64,000 nucleotides of DNA. It comes from Luteolibacter algae (GTDB lineage Bacteria > Verrucomicrobiota > Verrucomicrobiia > Verrucomicrobiales > Akkermansiaceae). This document shows, piece by piece, positions 50,906 through 58,653 of the stretch. The stretch is taken from assembly GCF_042683045.1 (NCBI RefSeq), contig NZ_JBHUIT010000002.1, positions 62,001-126,000 of the forward strand, in the 5' to 3' direction. Below the pieces are notes generated by a model. That model was not told the DNA's origin, searched no databases, and saw only the letters and a program-made list of their open reading frames with translations. The translations under genes and the position numbers were made by a program. Position 1 is the first letter of the stretch; each line of letters starts with the position of its first letter.

Positions 50906-50965
50906 GTGGAACAGCCGTGGAACCCCCAAATTGATTAAGTATATATCATGGAACAATCGTGGAAC
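50906..50965. promoter_or_regulatory. Four phased GTTCCA half-sites between modA and modB
   Basis: The half-site GTTCCA(C/T) on the minus strand (plus strand (A/G)TGGAAC) occurs four times, at 50906-50912, 50917-50923, 50948-50954 and 50959-50965. Half-sites within each pair start 11 bp apart, and the pairs start 42 bp apart (about four helical turns), so all lie on one face of the helix. Between the pairs is an AT-rich stretch with TATATA. A cooperative operator for a modB promoter is inferred. Confidence 0.7.
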
Positions 50966-50971
50966 AAATCC

Positions 50972-51706
50972 TTAGGGAGAGCAAAAACCATGTTTTTTCA
51001 GGACCTTCCGGGATTGATCTGATTGCAGGAATCTCAGAAATTCTGCGGCTTCGATCTGCTTCTTCGATTCGCGCACGATAATGCCGGGATACACAATTTC
51101 ACCGGTTTTCTCAGCTGGCACCGGGAAGGCAATGCTCACCCTATTGCTGGACAACGCATCGCTACGATAGGTGATCGCCGCATCCACGTTGCCACTCTCA
51201 GCGACAAGAAGCGCAGCTCTGACATTTGGCAGAGAAATCATCTTTCCTTCGAGCTCCGGCCAGCTTTTCTCCGCCTCCAGCCACCGCTTCGCATACATCC
51301 CTGCGGGAACCGCCTTTGGATCCGCGATCGCAATACTCCTTATTTTCTTTAAATCTTCTGCGGATTCCATCGCCAATCCGCTGCCCTTCGGCAAGATGAC
51401 AACGAGTTCGTTCCGAGCGATCACGCACCAGCTTGCCGGATCGACGAGTTTCTTCCGGATCAGAGCCTTAGCCGTCGCTTCGTCCGCGGAGATGAAGACA
51501 TCTATTGGCGCACCTGCTTCGATCTGACGCGCGATGACATTGCTGCCAGAGAACGTGAGGCGGACTTTCCCGCCACTTTTCGCAGTGTAGATTTCCGAGA
51601 TTTCCCCGATAGCATCGCTCATCGAGATGGCCGCACCCACCGTAATTTCCGCAGAAGCGGCGGCAGAGAATATACACAGGAAGGCCAGCGATGTTATCCA
51701 ACGCAT
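50972..51706 (-). CDS. modA: Molybdate-binding periplasmic protein
   Basis: 244 aa. The signal peptide is MRWITSLAFLCIFSAAASAE. The ModA fold is evident: ITVGAAISMSDAIGEISEIY, LTFSGSNVIARQIEAGAPID, VFISADEATAKALIRKKLVD, AIADPKAVPAGMYAKRWLEA and AALLVAESGNVDAAITYRSD. It binds molybdate in the periplasm and hands it to ModB. It starts 23 nt after the sdhA stop, the slot where sdhB would be expected, with the same direction, so it may be read with sdh. It should not be confused with sulfate or phosphate binding proteins; the residues that line the site are those of ModA. Confidence 0.92.
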   Translation of the reverse strand: MRWITSLAFLCIFSAAASAEITVGAAISMSDAIGEISEIYTAKSGGKVRLTFSGSNVIARQIEAGAPIDVFISADEATAKALIRKKLVDPASWCVIARNELVVILPKGSGLAMESAEDLKKIRSIAIADPKAVPAGMYAKRWLEAEKSWPELEGKMISLPNVRAALLVAESGNVDAAITYRSDALSSNRVSIAFPVPAEKTGEIVYPGIIVRESKKQIEAAEFLRFLQSDQSRKVLKKHGFCSP

Positions 51707-51729
51707 GAGCTTAGAAAGCGAAGTGAGAT

Positions 51730-53700
51730 CTAGGCATAACTGCGCACAGAAAGCTTTACGCTCTCATAGTTGAGCTCTTCCTTGTGCAGCACCGGTGCTT
51801 GATCCGGACCTTTATATTCCCATGCGGAAACATATGCGAACGTCTCATCGTGGCGCTGTGCTTCGCCTGGCTGTGTTTTACCTTCTTTTACCTCCGGGCT
51901 ATTTTCTGTGAACTGGTGCTCACCGCGGAAATGACCGCCACAGGATTCTTCGCGCTGGAGGGCATCGTGGCACATAAGCTCGCCAAACTCCAGGAAGTCG
52001 GCCACTCTGCCAGCCTTTTCCAGCTCCATGTTTGCAATATCGCCAGAGCCCGGGATGCGGACATTGTTCCAGAATTCCTCGCGGATTTCCGGAATGCGTT
52101 GCAATGCCTCCTTGAGCCCCTCGGCAGTGCGCTCCATGCCACATTTGTCCCACATGACCTTGCCGAGATCACGGTGAAAGGAATCGACCGTGCGCTTCCC
52201 TTGGATGGAAAGAAGTTTGGAGATACGCTCGCGGACCTCTCCCTCGACCTGGGTAAATTCGGAATCCGTGACACTAACCGTTCCGGGCTTCTGGGTGGCC
52301 AGGTAGTTCGCGATCGTTGTAGGAATAACAAAATAACCATCCGCAAGCCCTTGCATCAGTGCGGATGCACCAAGCCGGTTTGCGCCGTGATCGGAGAAAT
52401 TCGCTTCGCCCAGGACATGAAGTCCCGGCACGTTTGACATCAGATTGTAATCCACCCAAAGGCCACCCATGGTATAGTGAACCGCTGGATAAATCATCAT
52501 CGGGCGCTCATATGGATTCTCCCCGGTGATTTTGTCATACATCTGGAAGAGGTTTCCATATCTGGCGCGGATCGTGTCCTCACCGAGGCGTTTGATCGCA
52601 TCCCGGAAATCCAAGTAAACGCCGAGACCTGTCGGCGCCACCCCGCGGCCATCGTCGCAAGCCTCCTTTGCGGCCCGCGAGGAAATATCGCGCGGCGCAA
52701 GATTTCCGAAAGACGGGTATTTCCGCTCAAGATAATAATCGCGATCATCTTCCGGGACATCGTTCGGATGAAGCTCTCCGGCGCGGATCTTCGCCGCTAT
52801 TTCGCGGGATTTGGGAGCCCATACACGGCCGTCGTTCCGGAGGGATTCGGACATCAAAGTCAGCTTGGACTGATACTCACCGGAAACGGGAATACATGTC
52901 GGGTGGATCTGCGTGTAGCAGGGATTGGCAAACAATGCCCCGCGCTTTGCCGCACGCCACGCACCAGTGACATTGCAGCCCATGGCATTCGTGGAGAGGA
53001 AAAATACATTGCCGTAGCCACCTGTGGCGAGGATCACCGCATCTCCCGCGTGGCGCTCGATCGCGCCGGTGTTCAGATCGCGGACGATGATGCCCTTCGC
53101 GTGGCCATCGACTTTCACTATATCCAGCATTTCAGTGCGCGGATACATTTTCACACCGCCCTTGTGGATCTCCTTCTCAAGGGCTTGATAGCAGCCGATA
53201 AGCAGCTGCTGCCCCGTCTGACCGCGAGCGTAGAATGTCCGCGAGACTTGGGCACCGCCGAAGGAACGGTTGTCCAACAGCCCACCGTATTCACGCGCGA
53301 AAGGCACTCCCTGGGCAACGCATTGGTCGATGATGTTGTTGGAAACCTCCGCCAAGCGATAAACATTAGCCTCGCGGGAGCGGAAATCGCCTCCCTTGAT
53401 GGTGTCGTAGAAGAGCCGGTAGACGGAATCGCCGTCGTTCCGGTAATTTTTCGCGGCATTGATGCCACCCTGTGCTGCGATGGAATGTGCACGGCGTGGA
53501 GAATCCTGATAGCAGAAGCACTTCACCTGATACCCGAGTTCTGCGAGGGTCGCAGCTGCAGCACCGCCAGCCAGTCCGGAGCCAACGACGAGAATCGTAA
53601 ATTTCCGTTTGTTCGCGGGGTTGATGAGCTTGGAGTCCATCTTGTGCTTCGTCCACTTTTGCTCAAGTGGACCGGCCGGGATTTTGCTATCGAGTGACAT
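51730..53700 (-). CDS. sdhA: Succinate dehydrogenase/fumarate reductase flavoprotein subunit
   Basis: 656 aa, the long form found with the five-helix cytochrome b type. The FAD-binding motif is TILVVGSGLAGGAAAATLAE. HSIAAQGGINAAKNYRNDGD has the His that links FAD. REYGGLLDNRSFGGAQVSRT, GGLWVDYNLMSNVPGLHVLG and FSDHGANRLGASALMQGLAD are substrate- and FAD-binding blocks. It oxidises succinate to fumarate and passes electrons to the iron-sulfur subunit. sdhC lies 18 nt upstream. An sdhB gene, normally next downstream, is missing here and modA takes its place. Confidence 0.96.
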   Translation of the reverse strand: MSLDSKIPAGPLEQKWTKHKMDSKLINPANKRKFTILVVGSGLAGGAAAATLAELGYQVKCFCYQDSPRRAHSIAAQGGINAAKNYRNDGDSVYRLFYDTIKGGDFRSREANVYRLAEVSNNIIDQCVAQGVPFAREYGGLLDNRSFGGAQVSRTFYARGQTGQQLLIGCYQALEKEIHKGGVKMYPRTEMLDIVKVDGHAKGIIVRDLNTGAIERHAGDAVILATGGYGNVFFLSTNAMGCNVTGAWRAAKRGALFANPCYTQIHPTCIPVSGEYQSKLTLMSESLRNDGRVWAPKSREIAAKIRAGELHPNDVPEDDRDYYLERKYPSFGNLAPRDISSRAAKEACDDGRGVAPTGLGVYLDFRDAIKRLGEDTIRARYGNLFQMYDKITGENPYERPMMIYPAVHYTMGGLWVDYNLMSNVPGLHVLGEANFSDHGANRLGASALMQGLADGYFVIPTTIANYLATQKPGTVSVTDSEFTQVEGEVRERISKLLSIQGKRTVDSFHRDLGKVMWDKCGMERTAEGLKEALQRIPEIREEFWNNVRIPGSGDIANMELEKAGRVADFLEFGELMCHDALQREESCGGHFRGEHQFTENSPEVKEGKTQPGEAQRHDETFAYVSAWEYKGPDQAPVLHKEELNYESVKLSVRSYA

Positions 53701-53718
53701 GATGGTGTTTTAGGAAAT

Positions 53719-54429
53719 TTATTTTACGATACCGAAAAAGATCGCGAGCGGGATGGAGATGAAGCCAGCCCAAATGACGATCGCGAAACCGACGGAAATT
53801 TTATGGATGAGCTCCCGGCTCTTCTTCGAGCGAAGGCCGAGTGTTTGAAAGATGGAGCCCACTCCATGGCTGAGATGAGAACAGAGAAGCGTCATGGCGA
53901 TGATATAGAAAAGCACCACGAAGAAATTCAGGAAACCCGCCTCGAATCCGCGGATGACCATTCCATAGGCATCGAAGCGCTCGGGATCGAGGGGATCGAC
54001 AAGCTCCGCATCATTATAGGTGACACGCACGGTGAAGTGGAGGAGATGGAAAATGACGAAGGCGAGGATCGTCGAGCCACTCCAGATCATGATTCTCGAT
54101 GATTTGGACGCCTGAATGGTGGACTGGCATTCGTATTTATACTTACGCGCTGCTTTGTTTTCCCGGACGAGAAGAATCGTAGCCCAAACATGAAGCACAA
54201 TGGCGACCAACAAACCGATGCGAGCCACCCAGATGAGTGCGCCGTGTCCGGCATCATGGAGGAACTCCGCGTATTCATTAAAAGCACCCCTACCGACGTA
54301 GATCAGTAGGTTTCCGGTGAGATGCCCTGCGAGGAAAAGCACCATGATCAGGCCGGTGACGGCGACGATCAGCTTTTTTCCGATGGAAGATTGCCAATAG
54401 GCGGCGGCACTGCGGGTAAGAGCATTCAT
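53719..54429 (-). CDS. sdhC: Succinate dehydrogenase cytochrome b subunit (b558 type)
   Basis: 236 aa with five membrane helices: KLIVAVTGLIMVLFLAGHLT (with the heme-ligand His in the GHLTGNL context), GALIWVARIGLLVAIVLHVW, IMIWSGSTILAFVIFHLLHF, FFVVLFYIIAMTLLCSHLSH and VGFAIVIWAGFISIPLAIFF. The His residues at the ends of helices 1, 2, 3 and 4 fit the di-heme b558 family. It anchors SdhA/SdhB to the membrane and passes electrons to menaquinone. The region upstream (54430-54674) holds the phoU terminator and then nothing recognisable. Confidence 0.93.
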   Translation of the reverse strand: MNALTRSAAAYWQSSIGKKLIVAVTGLIMVLFLAGHLTGNLLIYVGRGAFNEYAEFLHDAGHGALIWVARIGLLVAIVLHVWATILLVRENKAARKYKYECQSTIQASKSSRIMIWSGSTILAFVIFHLLHFTVRVTYNDAELVDPLDPERFDAYGMVIRGFEAGFLNFFVVLFYIIAMTLLCSHLSHGVGSIFQTLGLRSKKSRELIHKISVGFAIVIWAGFISIPLAIFFGIVK

Positions 54430-54605
54430 TGTTTGGGAAAAATGGAGACGAGCTATTGTTGAGCGAGAACGTCAAAACCTCAAACTCTAATCGACAAACA
54501 TCAAGGATGAATACCGTTTCCAACGGCATCCCGCTGCTTTTTCCCGCAACGCGCCGACGCTATTGCATTGATGGGAAATTCCCTTTTCGGAAAAAGCCAC
54601 CGGGC

Positions 54606-54640
54606 AAAAAAATCCCCCGTTCCGAATCACGGGACGGAGG
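54606..54640 (-). terminator. Intrinsic terminator after phoU
   Basis: CCGTTCCG (54617-54624) pairs with CGGGACGG (54630-54637), with one G-T pair and a 5-nt loop, and outer C/G pairs extend it. Seven T residues follow on the minus strand (54612 to 54606). It closes the pst-phoU operon, 35 nt after the phoU stop. Confidence 0.88.
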
Positions 54641-54674
54641 ACATAGGAAAGATTAATCGAAGTAACCGGAGTGC

Positions 54675-55385
54675 CTAATCCTCGTCATCATCCATCGGAA
54701 CCTCACGGTCGCCACGGCTGAGATGACGGAGATCCTTTGCATGCTCCAGGTATACCGCATCTTCGCCGATGTTTGCCGCCAGATCGCCAACGCGCTCCAA
54801 AGAGCGGACAATGAGAATCAGGTGAAGATATTCCTGGCTGCGGCCATCGGTATCCTCAATGCGGGCACCGAATTGTGCGGTTGCCTCCTTGTGCATCTGA
54901 TCGAGTTCTTTATCACGGACGTGGAGCGATGCGCCAAGCTGCCCGTTACCATCGCTGAAGGCGGAAATCGCATCCCGCAGAAGGTGATCGGCCAGAGTGT
55001 AGAGCGGCTCGACGAGGGTGACATCGCCAAGCTCCGGCGTGGCCATGATTTTTTTTGCACGCTTGGCAATATTTGTGGCGTGATCGGAAATCCGCTCCAG
55101 GTTCATCGAGATTTTCATCGAAGAGACCACGAGGCGGAGATCCGTGGCGAGCGGATGATATTTGACCAAAATATCCATGCCCAGCTGGTCGATGGAGCGC
55201 TCCAGATCATCCACATCATCGTCATCAGCGATGACGGAGTTTGCGAGTTCCCGGTTACGTTCGAGCAAAGCCTGGATGGCACGTTCTAGGTTGTGCCGTG
55301 ATTTTCCAGCCATTTTGAGGACTTCACTTTTCAGTGTGGTGATGGCGTGTTCGAAGTCACGGAGGATGTGTGGTGAGCTGTTCAT
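54675..55385 (-). CDS. phoU: Phosphate transport regulator PhoU
   Basis: 236 aa, two three-helix bundles. The first holds LEVLKM-like FEHAITTLKSEVLKMAGKSR and the metal-binding EKSIDQLGMD-type segment (DDLERSIDQLGMDILVKYHP). Both PhoU signatures are seen: LERISDHATNIAKRAKKI and LERVGDLAANIGEDAVYL. PhoU keeps the PhoR kinase and Pst transporter quiet when phosphate is plentiful. It is the last gene of the pst operon, 14 nt after pstB, and is followed by a terminator. The C-terminal tail is acidic (MDDDED). Confidence 0.95.
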   Translation of the reverse strand: MNSSPHILRDFEHAITTLKSEVLKMAGKSRHNLERAIQALLERNRELANSVIADDDDVDDLERSIDQLGMDILVKYHPLATDLRLVVSSMKISMNLERISDHATNIAKRAKKIMATPELGDVTLVEPLYTLADHLLRDAISAFSDGNGQLGASLHVRDKELDQMHKEATAQFGARIEDTDGRSQEYLHLILIVRSLERVGDLAANIGEDAVYLEHAKDLRHLSRGDREVPMDDDED

Positions 55386-55399
55386 AGCGGTAATTTTAT

Positions 55400-56179
55400 T
55401 TAGCCAAATCTGCCTGTGATATATTCTTCGGTCTGCTTTTTCCCAGGATTGGAGAACATCTTAACCGTAGAGTCGTATTCGATCAACTCACCCATGTAGA
55501 AAAATCCCGTCTTGTCAGAGACACGGGTGGCTTGCTGCATGTTGTGGGTGACAATGACGATGGTGTAATTTTGTTTCAGCTCGTGGATCAGCTCTTCGAC
55601 ACGCGCGGTGGCGATGGGATCAAGTGCGGAGCAGGGCTCATCCATGAGAATAATGGATGGATCCACCGCGCAGGTGCGGGCGATGCACAGGCGCTGCTGC
55701 TGTCCGCCGGAAAGGCCAAAGGCGCTATCGTTGAGGCGATCCTTCACTTCGTCCCAGAGGGCCGAGCCGCGCAGCGCTTTCTCAACAATCTCATCGAGCT
55801 TGTTTTTGTCCTTCTCGCCCAGGATACGGGGGCCGTAAGCGACATTTTCGTAAATCGTGCGGGGAAACGGATTGGACTTCTGGAATACCATGCCGACCCG
55901 TCGGCGCAGCTCCACTCCATCGACTTCCGGATCATGAATCTCCATGCCTTCGATGTGGATGGTGCCCTTGGTGACCTTCGCACCCGGAATGAAATCGTTC
56001 ATCCGGTTGAAACAGCGCAACAGTGTCGATTTTCCACAGCCTGAGGGGCCAATGAAAGCGGTCACTTCGTTACGTGCGATCTCCATGTTCACGGACTTGA
56101 TCGCACGGGATTTCCCGTAGCTGAAATCGACATCCACACATTCGATGGCGTTTGTGGATAAATTGTTTTGCTCGCTCAT
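55400..56179 (-). CDS. pstB: Phosphate ABC transporter ATPase, copy 2
   Basis: 259 aa. Walker A is GPSGCGKSTLLRCFNRMNDF, the signature is LSGGQQQRLCIARTCA, Walker B is ILMDEPCSALDP, and the H-loop is VTHNMQQATRVSDKTGFFYM. Its last residues, EYITGRFG, are those of PstB. It begins 1 nt after the stop of the other pstB gene, so the pair arose by tandem duplication and they are translated together. The copies differ at many positions, so one may be adapted to a different partner or form a heterodimer. Confidence 0.94.
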   Translation of the reverse strand: MSEQNNLSTNAIECVDVDFSYGKSRAIKSVNMEIARNEVTAFIGPSGCGKSTLLRCFNRMNDFIPGAKVTKGTIHIEGMEIHDPEVDGVELRRRVGMVFQKSNPFPRTIYENVAYGPRILGEKDKNKLDEIVEKALRGSALWDEVKDRLNDSAFGLSGGQQQRLCIARTCAVDPSIILMDEPCSALDPIATARVEELIHELKQNYTIVIVTHNMQQATRVSDKTGFFYMGELIEYDSTVKMFSNPGKKQTEEYITGRFG

Positions 56180-56180
56180 A

Positions 56181-56972
56181 TTAGCTGAACCTCCCTGTGA
56201 TATAGGCTTCCGTCTCCTCCTGCCGGGGAGACTCGAAAATTTGCCGTGTTTTCCCGTATTCGATCAGTTTCCCCATGTATAGGAAAGCTGTGTTATCGGA
56301 GCAGCGGGTGGCTTGCTCCATATTGTGTGTCACGATGACGATGGTGAATTGCTTTTTCAGCTCTGTGATGAGCTCTTCGATTTTTAATGTGGCCAATGGA
56401 TCAAGCGCGGCACAGGGCTCATCCATGAGCAGAATTTCCGGTTGATTTGCGATAGCCCGGGCGATGCAGAGGCGCTGTTGCTGCCCGCCGGAAAGGCCAA
56501 ACGCACTATCGTGCAAGCGGTCCTTCACCTCATCCCACAGAGCCGCGCTCTTCAGCGAACGCTCCACGGTCTCATCCAGTTCCGCTTTCTTCGAGCGCCC
56601 TGCCACCCGTAGGCTGAAGACGACATTCTCATAGATGGATTTGGCAAACGGGTTGTATTTTTGGAAAACCATTCCGACGCGCTTCCGTAGCGAAATCACT
56701 TCTACCGAGGGATCGTAGAGACTCACGCCATCGATCCGGATGTCACCCTTATGGTGGACCCCGTCGATGAGATCGTTCATCCGGTTCATGTTCCGCAGCA
56801 GCGTGGATTTCCCACAGCCGGACGGGCCGATGAGTGCGGTCACCTGCTTTTCAGGGATCTGCATATCGATGCCGAATATGGCCTGCTTCTCTCCGTAGAA
56901 GAAGTTGAATTTATCCACCCGGATGAAGTCCGGGCAGCCGATGGTTTCGGGATTGGCGCTGGAGGCAGGCAT
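56181..56972 (-). CDS. pstB: Phosphate ABC transporter ATPase, copy 1
   Basis: 263 aa. Walker A GPSGCGKSTLLRNMNRMNDL, signature LSGGQQQRLCIARAIA, Walker B LLMDEPCAALDP and the H-loop VTHNMEQATRCSDNTAFLYM are all intact. It ends EAYITGRFS. It lies 40 nt after the pstA stop. The tandem copy that follows it (1-nt gap) has a similar organisation but a different set of substitutions. Confidence 0.95.
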   Translation of the reverse strand: MPASSANPETIGCPDFIRVDKFNFFYGEKQAIFGIDMQIPEKQVTALIGPSGCGKSTLLRNMNRMNDLIDGVHHKGDIRIDGVSLYDPSVEVISLRKRVGMVFQKYNPFAKSIYENVVFSLRVAGRSKKAELDETVERSLKSAALWDEVKDRLHDSAFGLSGGQQQRLCIARAIANQPEILLMDEPCAALDPLATLKIEELITELKKQFTIVIVTHNMEQATRCSDNTAFLYMGKLIEYGKTRQIFESPRQEETEAYITGRFS

Positions 56973-57012
56973 GGAAAAAATGATTGATAAAAACTCCGGA
57001 AAACTAGGCGCA

Positions 57013-58650
57013 TTAGAAGCTGCTGACGGCGAAACGTTTTTTAAGACGATTCCGAATCATGATTGCTGCCAGATTCAACGTAACGACAACGACAATGAGC
57101 AACAGAGCCGTGGCATAGACGAATGGCTTGGCCGCCTCCGCATCGGGAGATTGAAAGCCCAGATCATAGATATGGAAGCCTAGGTGCATGAACTTGCGCT
57201 CCGCATGGATGAATGGCGCGACATCATCGATGGGTAGCGATGGGGCGAGCTTGACCACACCCACGAGCATCAGAGGGGCGACCTCTCCCGCACCACGTGC
57301 CATCGCGAGAATCACCCCTGTCAGAATACCCGGCAAGGAAGCGGGAAGAACCACCCGCTGAATTGCCTGCCACTTGGACGCTCCACATGCCAGGGCTGCC
57401 TCCCGAACGCCGCGTGGCACCGCGGACAATGCCTCTTCCGTAGCTACAATCACCACCGGCAACGTCAGCAATGCCAGCGTGAGGGAGGCCCACAGAATGC
57501 CGGGAGTTCCAAACGTCGGAGTAGGCAGTTTCTCAGCGAAAAACGCCTTATCGACACCCGCGCCCACGAAGTAGACGAAGAACGCCAGACCAAACACGCC
57601 GAAAACGATCGACGGCACACCGGCAAGATTGTTTACGCAGATCCGGACGATACGCACCATCATCCCCTGCTTTGCGTATTCACGGAGATAGATCGCTGCG
57701 ATTACGCCGAAGGGAGTCACGAAAAGGCTCATCACCAACGTCATCACAACGGTTCCGAAAATCGCAGGAAAGACTCCTCCTTCGGTGTTTGCCTCACGCG
57801 GGTCTTCCTTGAGGAACTTCCACACACGGTGGAGGGACTCCCCCAGCCGGCCGAAGAAGCCAGCCTGATTGGGCGCGAAAACGTCAAGCAACTGGCTCGC
57901 TGGAAGGGTTTTCTCACGGCCATCCGCCACGGTGTAGACCAGGCTGCTGGCAGCCATTTTTTCGTCGAGCTTCTCAGCCTCGCTCTTGAGTTTGTCGAAT
58001 TCCGCCTGAAGCTCCGCCCGCTGTTCCGCCGCCTGATCTGCAGGAATTCGCCCAGATCTCTCTCCAAGCGAGATCTTCTCCATCGCCATGCTGATTTTAC
58101 CAATTTCCTTGCGCTCGATGTGGAGAACCTTTTCACGGGTTTCCGCACTCTCGCTTAGCATGGTTTCCAGCTGCTCGGAGAAATTTGGATCGCCTGCTTC
58201 GATGCGTTTTCCATCCACCTCCATCGCGACCGCGGTGCCGATTGCCGGACCGTAGGTAAGCCGCTCCAACAGTAGGACATTCTCCTGAATTTCCCGCGAG
58301 AGAATATCGGAGGAATCCACATAGACGAAGGTCTCGCCGCTCAGATCCTTGTTGCCTCGGAAAATTTGCACCTCCTCGATCAGCTTGTCATCGCTGCCCT
58401 TCCGGCTTCTCGTTTGTGTGACATACCCGGAAATCAGTTCCGTGCCGCCATCCGCCTTTTTTACTCCGAAAAGCTCGATGTCCCTCGGCCAGAACGACGC
58501 AGCGCCCTTTACGAGTATCAGGAAGAATAGACCGAGCGCCATGACAACACCGATCGCCAGGCCAGCCGCAGTAAGCCAGACAAGTGGCTCGCCTCTACGC
58601 GACCGACCTGTGGTAGCAAAATGTTTGTTTGTGTTTGAAGGAATCGCCAT
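57013..58650 (-). CDS. pstA: Phosphate ABC transporter permease PstA (long form)
   Basis: 545 aa, about 250 more than the classical PstA. After a first helix (LVWLTAAGLAIGVVMALGLF) there is a periplasmic segment of about 220 residues, part of it a coiled coil (QRAELQAEFDKLKSEAEKLD). The core permease begins near residue 293: FGTVVMTLVMSLFVTPFGVI, then PSIVFGVFGLAFFVYFVG, and the ATPase-contact loop ALACGASKWQAIQRVVLPAS. Long PstA forms of this kind are known in Gamma-proteobacteria and elsewhere. It pairs with a long PstC, 3 nt upstream. Confidence 0.94.
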   Translation of the reverse strand: MAIPSNTNKHFATTGRSRRGEPLVWLTAAGLAIGVVMALGLFFLILVKGAASFWPRDIELFGVKKADGGTELISGYVTQTRSRKGSDDKLIEEVQIFRGNKDLSGETFVYVDSSDILSREIQENVLLLERLTYGPAIGTAVAMEVDGKRIEAGDPNFSEQLETMLSESAETREKVLHIERKEIGKISMAMEKISLGERSGRIPADQAAEQRAELQAEFDKLKSEAEKLDEKMAASSLVYTVADGREKTLPASQLLDVFAPNQAGFFGRLGESLHRVWKFLKEDPREANTEGGVFPAIFGTVVMTLVMSLFVTPFGVIAAIYLREYAKQGMMVRIVRICVNNLAGVPSIVFGVFGLAFFVYFVGAGVDKAFFAEKLPTPTFGTPGILWASLTLALLTLPVVIVATEEALSAVPRGVREAALACGASKWQAIQRVVLPASLPGILTGVILAMARGAGEVAPLMLVGVVKLAPSLPIDDVAPFIHAERKFMHLGFHIYDLGFQSPDAEAAKPFVYATALLLIVVVVTLNLAAIMIRNRLKKRFAVSSF

Positions 58651-58653
58651 ATT

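Noticed and set aside
50906..50965. Interpretation of the modA-modB repeats as a CRISPR or LexA element
   Set aside because: The units are too short and only four, and no cas gene is near. LexA of this phylum uses a palindromic site and no SOS gene is adjacent.
54429..54656. Plus-strand frame of 75 codons in the sdhC-phoU gap
   Set aside because: It runs across the phoU terminator and has no domain or membrane pattern.
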